DNA from: Flavobacterium sp. HBTb2-11-1
Lineage (GTDB): Bacteria; Bacteroidota; Bacteroidia; Flavobacteriales; Flavobacteriaceae
DNA: 64,000 nt
Direction of reading: 5' to 3'
Assembly: GCF_009826975.1 (NCBI RefSeq)
Contig: NZ_WUMO01000006.1
Coordinates: 1-64,000 of the forward strand
Positions 1-7,205 of the stretch are shown here, piece after piece. The translations under genes were made by a program, and so were the position numbers. The notes under the pieces were generated by a model. The model saw only the letters and a program-made list of their open reading frames with translations. It made no database searches and was not told the DNA's origin. Position 1 is the stretch's first letter. Each line of letters starts with the position of its first letter.

Positions 1-29
1 GAAATGACAAAACTGTGTGAATTTGAGGT

Positions 30-935
30 CTATATTAAATCTCGAAAAGTTCTATCAATCTCCCCAAACTTAAATTCAAACCCATTTTCCAAAAGTCGTT
101 TCGGAATCACATTTCTACTTTTTAAAACCAATTCAGTTTCAGTTCGAATCAAAAAAGATCCAATTTCTAAGAAAAATTTATTTAGCGGAATTCCGAATGG
201 AAAACCAACCGCTTTTCTAAGTTTCTGCATAAAATCAATATTTCGAATTGGAGTAGGAGAAACAACATTTATAACACCAGTCATTTCTTTTTCAATAATA
301 AAATCAACTGCATTAGCAAAATCGTCTTCATGAATCCAACTTACAAACTGATTTCCTTTTCCTTGTTTTCCTCCAAAACCAATTTTAGCTAAAGCTTTTA
401 ACGGAACAAAAGCACCGCCATTCTTACCTAAAACGATAGAAGTTCGCAAAGCTGTTTTTAAAGTATGCGGAGTTTCGGTTTTAAAAAATGCTTTTTCCCA
501 AGAAAGAGCAACATTTATAGAAAAGTCATTTCCAATTTCGCCATCAACTTCATCCATTTGTTTGTCTAATGAAAAACGATAAATAGTTGCTGTTGATGAA
601 TTCAACCAATGTTTCGGCGGATTTTGACATTTTAAAACTGCTTTGTTTAGAATTTTCGTGCTTTCAATTCTTGACCAAAGAATTTCTTTTTTATTCTTTT
701 TGGTATAACGGCAATCGACAGATTTTCCGGCAAGATTAATTAAAATTGTTGCGTTTTCTAATTCCTTTTCCCAACCGGTAAAAGTTCTGGCATTCCAGTT
801 TACATATTTAATTCTGTCAATTGTCTGAGATTTTCCACGAGTCAGAATTACAATTTCTTCAAATTTATTTTTGAAATGATTTACTAAAACTTGTCCGAGA
901 AAACCAGTTCCAGATGCTATAATGAGTTTGTTCAT
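30..935 (-). CDS. TIGR01777-family NAD(P)-dependent epimerase
   Basis: SDR-type epimerase of the TIGR01777 (YfcH/SulA-like) family, 301 aa. Near the N terminus ASGTGFLG is a slightly degenerate Rossmann nucleotide-binding loop, in which Ala-Ser replaces the usual first glycine. The last ~50 residues (IPLNKFF to the end) match the DUF1731 domain that closes this family. I chose the ATG at 935 because seven residues precede it in the longer reading frame and the family starts directly with the beta strand MNKLII. The substrate is unknown for this family; a cytosolic oxidoreductase or epimerase is as far as the sequence goes. It lies about 100 bp beyond the membrane-protein operon, separated by an inverted repeat, so it may be its own unit. 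Confidence 0.85.
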   Translation of the reverse strand: MNKLIIASGTGFLGQVLVNHFKNKFEEIVILTRGKSQTIDRIKYVNWNARTFTGWEKELENATILINLAGKSVDCRYTKKNKKEILWSRIESTKILNKAVLKCQNPPKHWLNSSTATIYRFSLDKQMDEVDGEIGNDFSINVALSWEKAFFKTETPHTLKTALRTSIVLGKNGGAFVPLKALAKIGFGGKQGKGNQFVSWIHEDDFANAVDFIIEKEMTGVINVVSPTPIRNIDFMQKLRKAVGFPFGIPLNKFFLEIGSFLIRTETELVLKSRNVIPKRLLENGFEFKFGEIDRTFRDLI

Positions 936-951
936 TGTGTTGATTTTTTTA

Positions 952-1029
952 GCCACGAATTACACGAATTTTTAAAATTTGTACAGTCTGCATTAAAAAT
1001 AATTAGTGAAAATTCGTGCGATTCGTAGC
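952..1029. repeat. Interspersed inverted repeat, GCCACGAATT family
   Basis: Two 21-base arms (952-972 and 1009-1029) are inverted copies with three mismatches and a 36-base loop. Each arm is built from a repeated CACGAATT word. It fills the gap between the epimerase start and the end of the neighbouring small membrane protein. A degenerate relative lies at 9711-9762. Elements of this wording are common between genes in Flavobacterium; no protein is encoded. Confidence 0.75.
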
Positions 1030-1037
1030 AAATAATT

Positions 1038-1424
1038 TTAAGCTTTAAAAACCAATCTTTCTTCTCTTTGAGCTTCTTTTGCTTTTCTTTTTCCTCTAAA
1101 AAAGAAGTATAAATTGAAGAATAACATGATGCCAAGATAAATAGAAAATCCACCAATTTTATAGCTCAATCTTTCAATTAATTCCTGATAGCTGTCTTGG
1201 CTTAATTGCAGTTCCAAAATCATTAAAGCAAAACCAATATTTAAAAGATAAAATCCAGTTTCAAAAAGTTTGTTGGTTGCTTCAGCAATTTCTTCACGGC
1301 CTTTAAATATATCAAGCATAAAGATTTTTCCGTTTTTAAAAAGTGTTTTAGAAACGTAATAAGTTAAAAATAAAGCAACTGGTAAATAAATTCCGTATCC
1401 GATTAAGATTTTTGTAGTTTCCAT
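1038..1424 (-). CDS. Small membrane protein, paralogue of its upstream neighbour
   Basis: Not recognised by name. It is 128 aa with three predicted membrane segments (about residues 8-26, 56-74 and 92-111) and a highly charged C-terminal tail (RGKRKAKEAQREER). It shares the spaced pattern KNG-x-I-x3-D and YLLNIG-x2-x-M with the 119-aa protein encoded just upstream, so the two are tandem paralogues. It starts five bases after the upstream gene stops, which suggests one transcript running from the GbsR-like regulator at 2189-2692. Function is unknown; a membrane complex or stress-induced envelope role is a guess from the operon. Confidence 0.75.
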   Translation of the reverse strand: METTKILIGYGIYLPVALFLTYYVSKTLFKNGKIFMLDIFKGREEIAEATNKLFETGFYLLNIGFALMILELQLSQDSYQELIERLSYKIGGFSIYLGIMLFFNLYFFFRGKRKAKEAQREERLVFKA

Positions 1425-1429
1425 AATAT

Positions 1430-1789
1430 TTAATTTTTGTTGTTGTTAATTAATTTTTGAATGTATTTAGTTATAATTAAAATGTTGAGGTAATGCAGAA
1501 TTGAAATAATAAAAATTATGACAGCTGTTTTGATGCAAATCGTTTCAATTACTTGAGTAGAAGAGATAATTTTTTGCCAGGAAATTAAAGTCATTGCACA
1601 ATAGCCAATGTTCAAAAGATAGTAGGCCAAGAGCAAAACGTGATTTATTCTTTGACAAATATCCACGTGATTTGGGATTAAATCTGCAACGTAAATATTT
1701 CCGTTTTTGTAGCAGATTTTTCCAACTTTTAGAATGATGAAAGTTGTAATGCCGAGATAGATTAAATATCCAATAATGTTGAAATTCAT
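1430..1789 (-). CDS. Small membrane protein, paralogue of its downstream neighbour
   Basis: A 119-aa protein with three predicted membrane segments and a basic, Asn-rich C terminus (KLINNNKN). It aligns by eye with the 128-aa protein just downstream: YKNGNIYVADL against FKNGKIFMLDI, and YYLLNIGYCAM against FYLLNIGFALM. Its ATG overlaps the stop of the upstream gene by four bases, a sign of translational coupling. No enzymatic motif is visible. Function unknown. Confidence 0.75.
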   Translation of the reverse strand: MNFNIIGYLIYLGITTFIILKVGKICYKNGNIYVADLIPNHVDICQRINHVLLLAYYLLNIGYCAMTLISWQKIISSTQVIETICIKTAVIIFIISILHYLNILIITKYIQKLINNNKN

Positions 1790-2133
1790 CTGTTTGCTTT
1801 TTTATAAATTATTGCAGAAAAATAGATTGCTAGAATGGGTGGTAAAGCATACTGAAGATATTCTAGAATTTGAAAATATTTAATGTTTACGTTGCATATC
1901 CAGCAAAACACAAAAAGCAAAACACCACAATTATAAAATCTCAGCATTTTGTCTGTTGGGTGGTTAAGCAGTAATAGAATACCAATAATAACTTGAAATA
2001 AGCTGGTTAACATTACAAACAGTAGAGCATAGCCAATCAAATTGCCATTACTTTGCTGAGTTATTAAACCCAGTGCAGTAAGAATTATTGGGATTCCAAC
2101 TAAAAAGATATTTACAAGGTTTAAAATTTTCAT
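1786..2133 (-). CDS. Small four-helix membrane protein
   Basis: A 115-aa, almost wholly hydrophobic protein with four predicted membrane helices (about 5-24, 32-56, 65-85 and 92-110) and a short basic tail. It is the first structural gene after the GbsR-like regulator, 55 bp downstream of that gene's stop, and it overlaps the next gene by 4 bp. A perfect 9-bp inverted repeat (2150-2175) sits 17-42 bases upstream of its ATG. It does not resemble its two operon partners closely. Function unknown. Confidence 0.72.
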   Translation of the reverse strand: MKILNLVNIFLVGIPIILTALGLITQQSNGNLIGYALLFVMLTSLFQVIIGILLLLNHPTDKMLRFYNCGVLLFVFCWICNVNIKYFQILEYLQYALPPILAIYFSAIIYKKANR

Positions 2134-2149
2134 AATTATTGTTATTTTT

Positions 2150-2175
2150 AAACTTTCAGAAAAAATTGAAAGTTT
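2150..2175. promoter_or_regulatory. Candidate operator 2 of the GbsR-like regulator
   Basis: AAACTTTCA at 2150-2158 and its exact complement TGAAAGTTT at 2167-2175, separated by 8 bases. The same half-site with the same 8-base spacing recurs upstream of the regulator gene (2718-2742). Its place between the regulator and the first membrane-protein gene suggests a binding site. A simple terminator is less likely because no T-run follows on the transcribed strand. Confidence 0.55.
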
Positions 2176-2188
2176 TAATTAAATTTTT

Positions 2189-2692
2189 TTATTTCATCAT
2201 TTTTATAAACAATTTTCCAAGCCAGTTATCATTAAATTCAGTCATTTTGTCCAACATATTGTCAGCTTTTAAAACAAAATCATAGAGCTTAGTGGTCTGA
2301 TCAACGAAGTGCTTTTCCTCAGCTGAATCTTTAGCTTCAATTGTCGAAACTTCTTTTAAGATTTTCAGAGCTGGTTTGATTTCTCTTTTGCTTCTTTCTC
2401 TCGAAATTTTTACAGCTAATTCATCTAGATCTTTTTCAGCTGTAAAGAATTCTTTTCTTTCTCCGGCTTTAAATTCTTTGTAAACAATTCCCCAATCCAT
2501 TAAAGCTCTTAGGTTCATACTAGCATTTCCGCGGGAAATTTGCAATTCTTCCATAATGTCTTCCATAGAAACAGGTTCGTTTGAGACCATTAATAAAGCG
2601 TGGATCTGTGCCATCGTTTTATTAATTCCCCACTGAGAACCTAATGCTCCCCAGGTTTGTACAAACTTATTTTTTGCTTCTTTGAATTCCAT
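2189..2692 (-). CDS. GbsR/MarR-like transcriptional regulator
   Basis: A 167-aa DNA-binding protein. A winged helix spans roughly residues 36-85: PVSMEDIMEELQISRGNAS is the helix-turn-helix, and KAGERKEFFTAE is the wing. The N terminus (EAKNKFVQTWGALGSQWGI) is typical of the GbsR-type regulators of Bacteroidota, and the C-terminal half is helical and probably dimerises. It heads an operon with three small membrane proteins. Its own promoter (2697-2728) overlaps a palindrome, so autoregulation is likely. The -7 box ends four bases before the ATG, so the mRNA may be leaderless. The ligand is unknown. Confidence 0.85.
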   Translation of the reverse strand: MEFKEAKNKFVQTWGALGSQWGINKTMAQIHALLMVSNEPVSMEDIMEELQISRGNASMNLRALMDWGIVYKEFKAGERKEFFTAEKDLDELAVKISRERSKREIKPALKILKEVSTIEAKDSAEEKHFVDQTTKLYDFVLKADNMLDKMTEFNDNWLGKLFIKMMK

Positions 2693-2696
2693 GGAT

Positions 2697-2728
2697 CAAA
2701 TGTATGTAAAAGTTTTTAAACTTTCAAA
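2697..2728 (-). promoter_or_regulatory. Promoter of the GbsR-like regulator
   Basis: On the minus strand TTTG (2728-2725), a 20-base spacer, then TACATTTG (2704-2697) match the Bacteroidota -33/-7 consensus. Only GATCC... separates the box from the gene: four bases lie between the final G and the ATG. The -33 box lies inside the palindrome at 2718-2742. Confidence 0.65.
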
Positions 2729-2742
2729 AATAATTGAAACTT
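2718..2742. promoter_or_regulatory. Candidate operator 1 of the GbsR-like regulator
   Basis: AAACTTTCA (2718-2726), 8 bases, then TGAAACTT (2735-2742). The left half is identical to the left half of the palindrome at 2150-2175 and the spacer length is the same; the right half differs by one base. It overlaps the -33 element of the regulator promoter, where bound protein would block transcription. Confidence 0.55.
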
Positions 2743-2785
2743 ATTTAATGAATTGTAAAATTGTGTTAATTTGCCTCTCGAAACT

Positions 2786-2815
2786 TTTGATTGCATCATG
2801 ATACAGCTATTTTTG
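2786..2815 (+). promoter_or_regulatory. Promoter of the NhaP-type antiporter gene
   Basis: TTTG at 2786-2789, an 18-base spacer, and TATTTTTG at 2808-2815, 15 bases before the ATG. This fits the Bacteroidota consensus, although the spacer is a base or so short. It diverges from the GbsR-like regulator promoter. Confidence 0.45.
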
Positions 2816-2830
2816 TAAAAATCACTTTTT

Positions 2831-4093
2831 ATGGAATTATACTACACTTTTTCGGTGCTGATTGTATTAGCATCTTTCTTCGCCTATTTAAATTTAAGAT
2901 TTTTAAAACTTCCAGGAACCATCGGAATTATGATTATTGCTATGCTGGTTTCAGTCGGAATTCGCCTTTTGGGAGATTCTTATTTCCCTGCAACGACAAA
3001 GCACTTTTTTGATTTGATAAAAGAATTTGATTTCAACGAAATCCTGATGGGAGCGATGTTGAACTTTCTTTTATTCGCAGGAGCTTTACACGTAAACATG
3101 TTTGATCTTAAAGAACAAAAAGTTCCGATCATGATTTATTCGACAGTAAGTGTCGTTTTATCAGCCTTAATTATTTCTGTTCTGCTTTATTATATAGCAC
3201 CACTTTTAGGTATAACTATTCCTTATATATTTTGTTTGGTTTTTGGAACCTTAATTTCTCCAACCGATCCAATTGTGGTTTTGGGAGTTTTAAAAGAAGC
3301 CAAAGTTCCTAAAAGAATAGAAACTAAAATCGTTGGTGAATCATTGTTTAATGACGGGGTAGCAGTAGTAATGTTTGCCGTTGTTCTAAAAATGGCGACC
3401 GATCCGAAATTTGATGCTACTTTCGGTTCAATATCTTGGTTATTTATTAAAGAAGGAATTGGTGGACTTTTATTAGGAGCAATTTTTGGATTTACAGCGT
3501 CTAAGGTGATGAAGAAAATTGATGATTATAAAGTTTCTGTTCTTATAACGCTTTCTATTGTAATGGGAGGATTTTTAATTGCCCAAAGTTTACATGTTTC
3601 TAGTCCATTGGCGATGGTTGTTGCCGGATTGATTATTGGAAACTATGGCAAAAAAGTTGCCATGAGTGAAGTGACTAAAGATTATTTAGGCAAATTCTGG
3701 GAACTTATAGATGAAATTTTAAATGCTGTTTTGTTCTTATTTATTGGTTTTGAATTGTTATTGTTGCCAGATTTAAATAAGCAATTGCTGACAGGATTCG
3801 TCGCTATTTTTATAGTACTCTTTTCAAGATTAACTTCTATAGTTTTACCGTGGAAATTCTTTGATATATTTAAATTTTTCGGAATCAAATCGGCTTACAA
3901 CAAAGGCTCTTTAATGGTTTTAGTTTGGGGTGGAATCCGTGGTGGAGTTTCTATCGCATTAGTGCTTTCTATGCCAGAGAGCGAATACAAAAGCCTCTTA
4001 TTGGAAGTAACTTATATTGTAGTCTTATTTTCTATTGTTGTTCAAGGATTGACAGTTGGAAAATTAGCAAATAGAGTTTTGGAGAAAGAGTAA
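2831..4093 (+). CDS. CPA1-family Na+(K+)/H+ antiporter
   Basis: A 420-aa integral membrane protein with 11-12 hydrophobic segments, of the NhaP/CPA1 monovalent cation:proton antiporter family. Family signatures seen are SPTDPIVVLG (T145-D146-P147), GESLFNDGVAV with the ion-binding Asn174-Asp175 pair, and WGGIRGGVSIAL near the C terminus. It lacks the cytoplasmic regulatory tail of longer relatives. It exchanges protons for Na+ or K+ at the inner membrane and so supports pH and salt balance. It is transcribed divergently from the GbsR-like regulator, so the palindrome at 2718-2742 could affect it too. Cation choice cannot be read from the sequence. Confidence 0.88.
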   Translation: MELYYTFSVLIVLASFFAYLNLRFLKLPGTIGIMIIAMLVSVGIRLLGDSYFPATTKHFFDLIKEFDFNEILMGAMLNFLLFAGALHVNMFDLKEQKVPIMIYSTVSVVLSALIISVLLYYIAPLLGITIPYIFCLVFGTLISPTDPIVVLGVLKEAKVPKRIETKIVGESLFNDGVAVVMFAVVLKMATDPKFDATFGSISWLFIKEGIGGLLLGAIFGFTASKVMKKIDDYKVSVLITLSIVMGGFLIAQSLHVSSPLAMVVAGLIIGNYGKKVAMSEVTKDYLGKFWELIDEILNAVLFLFIGFELLLLPDLNKQLLTGFVAIFIVLFSRLTSIVLPWKFFDIFKFFGIKSAYNKGSLMVLVWGGIRGGVSIALVLSMPESEYKSLLLEVTYIVVLFSIVVQGLTVGKLANRVLEKE

Positions 4094-4212
4094 AGAGAAT
4101 AGAAAATAGAACAAAGAGTAAAGATGAAAGTTCTTTATTTTTAAAACTTAATTATAAATTTGTCTAAACTTTTGGGTGCAGTCTACTTTCGAGACAGCCT
4201 TTTTTATTAGAA

Positions 4213-4227
4213 TGCTCCAGCGGAGCA
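4213..4227. repeat. Short GC-rich hairpin TGCTCC-AGC-GGAGCA
   Basis: A perfect 6-bp stem with a 3-base loop (4213-4218/4222-4227) in the 152-base gap between the convergent antiporter and SanA-like genes. It stands out from AT-rich surroundings. Hairpins of this wording are scattered between genes in Flavobacterium. It could act as a weak terminator, but no T-run follows directly. Confidence 0.5.
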
Positions 4228-4245
4228 AAATGTTCTTCAATACTT

Positions 4246-4905
4246 TTATCGTTTATCTTCTTTAGAAAAGTTGGATTCTCCATTTATATCAATTTGAGTT
4301 CCTAAAAAGCGAGGTTCGCGATTTCGTAAAACATCAAAAAAAGATTTGAAAATAGAACCATATTCTCTAAAGCAAACATATTTATAACCTAAATATTCTC
4401 CCTTGTTTGCGGAATATCCAACACATTTAATTCCTAGTTTTTGTCCGATATAAATAGCGCGATTTAAATGATATTTCTGAGAAATTAAGGTTGCTCTTTT
4501 AATTTTGAAAATATGTTTGGCACGATACATTGTCGAGTAAGTATCAAAACCCGCATAATCAATAAATATCTTGGTAGTGTCAACGCCATGATTATAACAA
4601 TAATTTTTCATCACCGTTAATTCATCATATTCATCACGACCATTATCTCCGGAAAGTAAAATTTTATTGATGCGTTTGGCTTTCCAAAGCATAATCCCAG
4701 CATCCAAACGATCTTTTAAATATTTGCTTGGCTGATTTCCGTTAATTCCTGCGCCAAAAATAATTCCGACATCATTCTTTGGGAACTTTTTAGCTGAATA
4801 ATAAATCTTAGTTTTTGTTGAAGATTTTACATAATAGTTTACAGAAACAACGGCAATCAATCCGATAATGGCAAGATAAAGCGCTATTTTAAAATATTTT
4901 TTCAC
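4246..4905 (-). CDS. SanA/YdcF-like DUF218 envelope protein
   Basis: A 219-aa protein with one N-terminal membrane anchor (about residues 5-25) followed by a DUF218 domain: IIFGAGINGNQPSKYLKDRLDAG, the LLSGDN motif, then DTYSTMYRAKHIF and the SQKYHLNRAI motif. This layout matches SanA, the vancomycin-exclusion protein of enteric bacteria, and ElyC-like proteins tied to peptidoglycan carrier-lipid metabolism. The start is GTG (CAC on the plus strand at 4903-4905); no in-frame ATG lies between it and an upstream stop. The biochemical reaction is unproven for the family. Confidence 0.8.
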   Translation of the reverse strand: MKKYFKIALYLAIIGLIAVVSVNYYVKSSTKTKIYYSAKKFPKNDVGIIFGAGINGNQPSKYLKDRLDAGIMLWKAKRINKILLSGDNGRDEYDELTVMKNYCYNHGVDTTKIFIDYAGFDTYSTMYRAKHIFKIKRATLISQKYHLNRAIYIGQKLGIKCVGYSANKGEYLGYKYVCFREYGSIFKSFFDVLRNREPRFLGTQIDINGESNFSKEDKR

Positions 4906-4978
4906 GGCTTGGATTTGTAAGATTATGATTTAAAATACGAAGATAGCTAAATTTATTTCTAAGAAAAATCAAATAAAA

Positions 4979-5008
4979 AAACCGAAGCAGAAAAGAAAGC
5001 TTCGGTTT
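4979..5008 (-). terminator. Rho-independent terminator after the M3 peptidase gene
   Basis: Inverted repeat AAACCGAAGC/GCTTCGGTTT (4979-4988/4999-5008) with a 10-base loop. Read on the minus strand it is followed by a T-run. It lies 43 bases past the peptidase stop codon. Confidence 0.8.
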
Positions 5009-5051
5009 CAAAAATATCTAATAGTCCAAGAAGTCTAAAAATCTAGAAAGT

Positions 5052-7079
5052 CTAAAGTAATCCTGCTCTCTTCAACAAAGCTTCAGGTTTAGGTTCTTGA
5101 CCTCTGAAACGTTTGTACAAAGTCATCGGGTGTTCTGTTCCTCCTTTTGAAAGAACATTATCTTTAAATTTCTTAGCAATATCTTCGTTGAAAATTCCAT
5201 TTTCATGGAAATATTCAAAAGCATCTGCATCCAGAACTTCCGCCCATTTGTAGCTATAGTATCCAGAAGAATATCCGCCTTGGAAAATGTGTGAAAATGC
5301 CGTACTCATTGCATTTTCTTTTACATCAGGATACAATTGTGTGTTGGCAAATTGTTCTGTCTCGAAAGTTTTCAAATCTGTGATGTTGGTTGGATTTTGT
5401 CCGTGCCAAGCCATATCTAATAATCCGAAACTTAATTGGCGTAAAGTCGCTAAACCTTCTTGGAAACTTGCACTTTCTTTAATTTTCTGAACATATTCAA
5501 TCGGAATGATTTCTCCCGTTTCGTAATGGTTTGCAAACAAAGCTAAAGCTTCCGGCTCGTAACACCAGTTTTCCATAATCTGACTTGGTAATTCTACGAA
5601 ATCCCAATAAACAGAAGTTCCAGATAAACTTGGGTAAACCGTATCAGCTAACATTCCGTGTAAACCGTGACCGAATTCGTGAAATAAAGTGGTAACTTCA
5701 TTAAAAGTCAATAATGAAGGTTTTGTTTCGGTTGGTTTTGTGAAGTTGCAAACATTAGAGATGTGCGGTCTTTCGTTTACGCCATCTTTCACATATTGAG
5801 ATTTGAATGAAGTCATCCATGCACCATTTCTTTTTCCTTTTCTTGGAAAGAAATCAGCGTAGAAAATCGAAACTAAATTGCCATCAGCATCTTTTACTTC
5901 GTAAGTCGTAACTTCTTCGTGGTATTTATCAATATCAAAGACCTCGGTAAAAGTTAATCCGTATAATTTTTTAGCAACGGTAAACGCGCCATCTAAAACT
6001 TTTTCTAATTGAAAATAGGGTTTCAGTTTTTCATCATCTAAATTGAAAAGCTGCTGTTTTAATTTTTCAGAATAATATGCGCCGTCCCATTTCTCTAATT
6101 GTTCAATTCCGTCTAATTCTTTCGCGAAAGCGGTTAATTCAGCAAATTCTTTTTGAGCTGCTGGTTTTGCTTTTGCTAATAAATCATTTAAAAAAGAAAA
6201 AACTTTCTCCGGACTTTCTGCCATTCTTTCTTCCAGAACAAAATGAGCGTGTGTTTTATAGCCTAATAAATTGGCTCTTTCATGACGAAGTTTAGCAATC
6301 TTTAAAACAATTTCTTCGTTGTTGAATTCGTTCTTCTGGAAACCTTTTGCTCCAAAAGCAATTGCCATTTTTTTACGTAATTCGCGATTATCGGCATAAG
6401 TCAAAAACGGAACGTAACTTGGATGATCTAAAGTAAAGATCCAGCCTTCTTTTTCCTGATTTTTGGCTAATAATCTTGCCGCTTCGATTGTTCCTTCCGG
6501 CAAACCTGACAAATCTTTTTCATCCGTTAAATGCATTTCGAAGTTATTGGTTTCTGCCAAAACATTTTCGCCAAACTGCAAACTCAATTTCGATAATTCT
6601 TTGTCGATTTCTCTTAGTTGATTTTTCTTGTCTTCTGGCAAGTTTGCTCCGTTTCTTGAGAAGCTTTTGTATTTTTTATCTAATAAAGTTGTTTGTTCAG
6701 GGTTGAGGTTCAAATTTTCTTTTTGATCGTAAACGGTTTTTACTCGTGCAAATAAATCAGCATTCAAGCGAATGTCATTTCCAAATTCAGAAAGCCAAGG
6801 CGAAACTTCCTGAGCAATTTTCTGCATTTCATCATTCGTTTCAGCCGAATTCAAATTGAAGAAAATACTAGAAAGACGATCTAAAATGTCGCCTGAAAAA
6901 TCCATTGCGACAATGGTATTTTCAAAAGTCGGCTCATCTGGATTATTTACAATTGCATCAATTTCGGCTTTAGCCAAAGCAATTCCTTCCTGAAAAGCAG
7001 GAACGTAATCTTCGATTTTAATTTGCGAAAAAGGCGCTGTGTTATGCTTGGTGTTGAAATATTGTGTTAATACGCTCAT
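5052..7079 (-). CDS. dcp: M3-family peptidyl-dipeptidase (Dcp-like)
   Basis: A 675-aa zinc metallopeptidase. The M3 signature HEFGHGLHGM lies near residues 463-472, with a downstream glutamate in DFVELPSQ as third zinc ligand. The overall length and the C-terminal HPMTLYKRFRGQEP block fit peptidyl-dipeptidase Dcp or oligopeptidase A. No signal peptide is visible, so it should act in the cytoplasm or periplasm on short peptides. It removes C-terminal dipeptides if it is a true Dcp. It follows purE on the same strand after a 126-base repeat-filled gap and ends in a clear terminator. Confidence 0.87.
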   Translation of the reverse strand: MSVLTQYFNTKHNTAPFSQIKIEDYVPAFQEGIALAKAEIDAIVNNPDEPTFENTIVAMDFSGDILDRLSSIFFNLNSAETNDEMQKIAQEVSPWLSEFGNDIRLNADLFARVKTVYDQKENLNLNPEQTTLLDKKYKSFSRNGANLPEDKKNQLREIDKELSKLSLQFGENVLAETNNFEMHLTDEKDLSGLPEGTIEAARLLAKNQEKEGWIFTLDHPSYVPFLTYADNRELRKKMAIAFGAKGFQKNEFNNEEIVLKIAKLRHERANLLGYKTHAHFVLEERMAESPEKVFSFLNDLLAKAKPAAQKEFAELTAFAKELDGIEQLEKWDGAYYSEKLKQQLFNLDDEKLKPYFQLEKVLDGAFTVAKKLYGLTFTEVFDIDKYHEEVTTYEVKDADGNLVSIFYADFFPRKGKRNGAWMTSFKSQYVKDGVNERPHISNVCNFTKPTETKPSLLTFNEVTTLFHEFGHGLHGMLADTVYPSLSGTSVYWDFVELPSQIMENWCYEPEALALFANHYETGEIIPIEYVQKIKESASFQEGLATLRQLSFGLLDMAWHGQNPTNITDLKTFETEQFANTQLYPDVKENAMSTAFSHIFQGGYSSGYYSYKWAEVLDADAFEYFHENGIFNEDIAKKFKDNVLSKGGTEHPMTLYKRFRGQEPKPEALLKRAGLL

Positions 7080-7085
7080 ATTTTT

Positions 7086-7202
7086 AGTTTTCAGTCTCAG
7101 TCTCAGTTTTCAGTATGAAATTGAGACTAAAGAGTTTATTTTTTGAGTTTTCAGTCTCAGTCTCAGTTTTCAGTGTTCACTGTGACTGAAAACTGAGACT
7201 GA
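7086..7202. repeat. Stuttering CAGTCTCAGT repeat with an 18-bp hairpin
   Basis: A 29-base unit occurs identically at 7086-7114 and 7146-7174, exactly 60 bases apart. The second copy's last 18 bases (7157-7174) are perfectly complementary to 7185-7202 across a 10-base loop. Every piece is made of CAGT, CTCAGT and TTTTCAGT words. It fills the dcp-purE gap. Related sequence lies at 7701-7803 and 16833-16972. Confidence 0.8.
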
Positions 7203-7205
7203 ATA

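Noticed and set aside
4..333. A plus-strand reading frame at the left edge
   Set aside because: It is antisense to the epimerase C-terminal domain, which is clearly the coding frame.
2813..4905. A defence or phage-related function for the DUF218 and antiporter genes
   Set aside because: Both have ordinary housekeeping family signatures, and no nuclease, helicase or effector neighbour is present.
7086..7202. Regularly spaced identical repeats that could be read as a minimal CRISPR array
   Set aside because: Only two copies; the sequence between them contains pieces of the repeat itself, the unit is made of shorter words, and no cas gene lies nearby.
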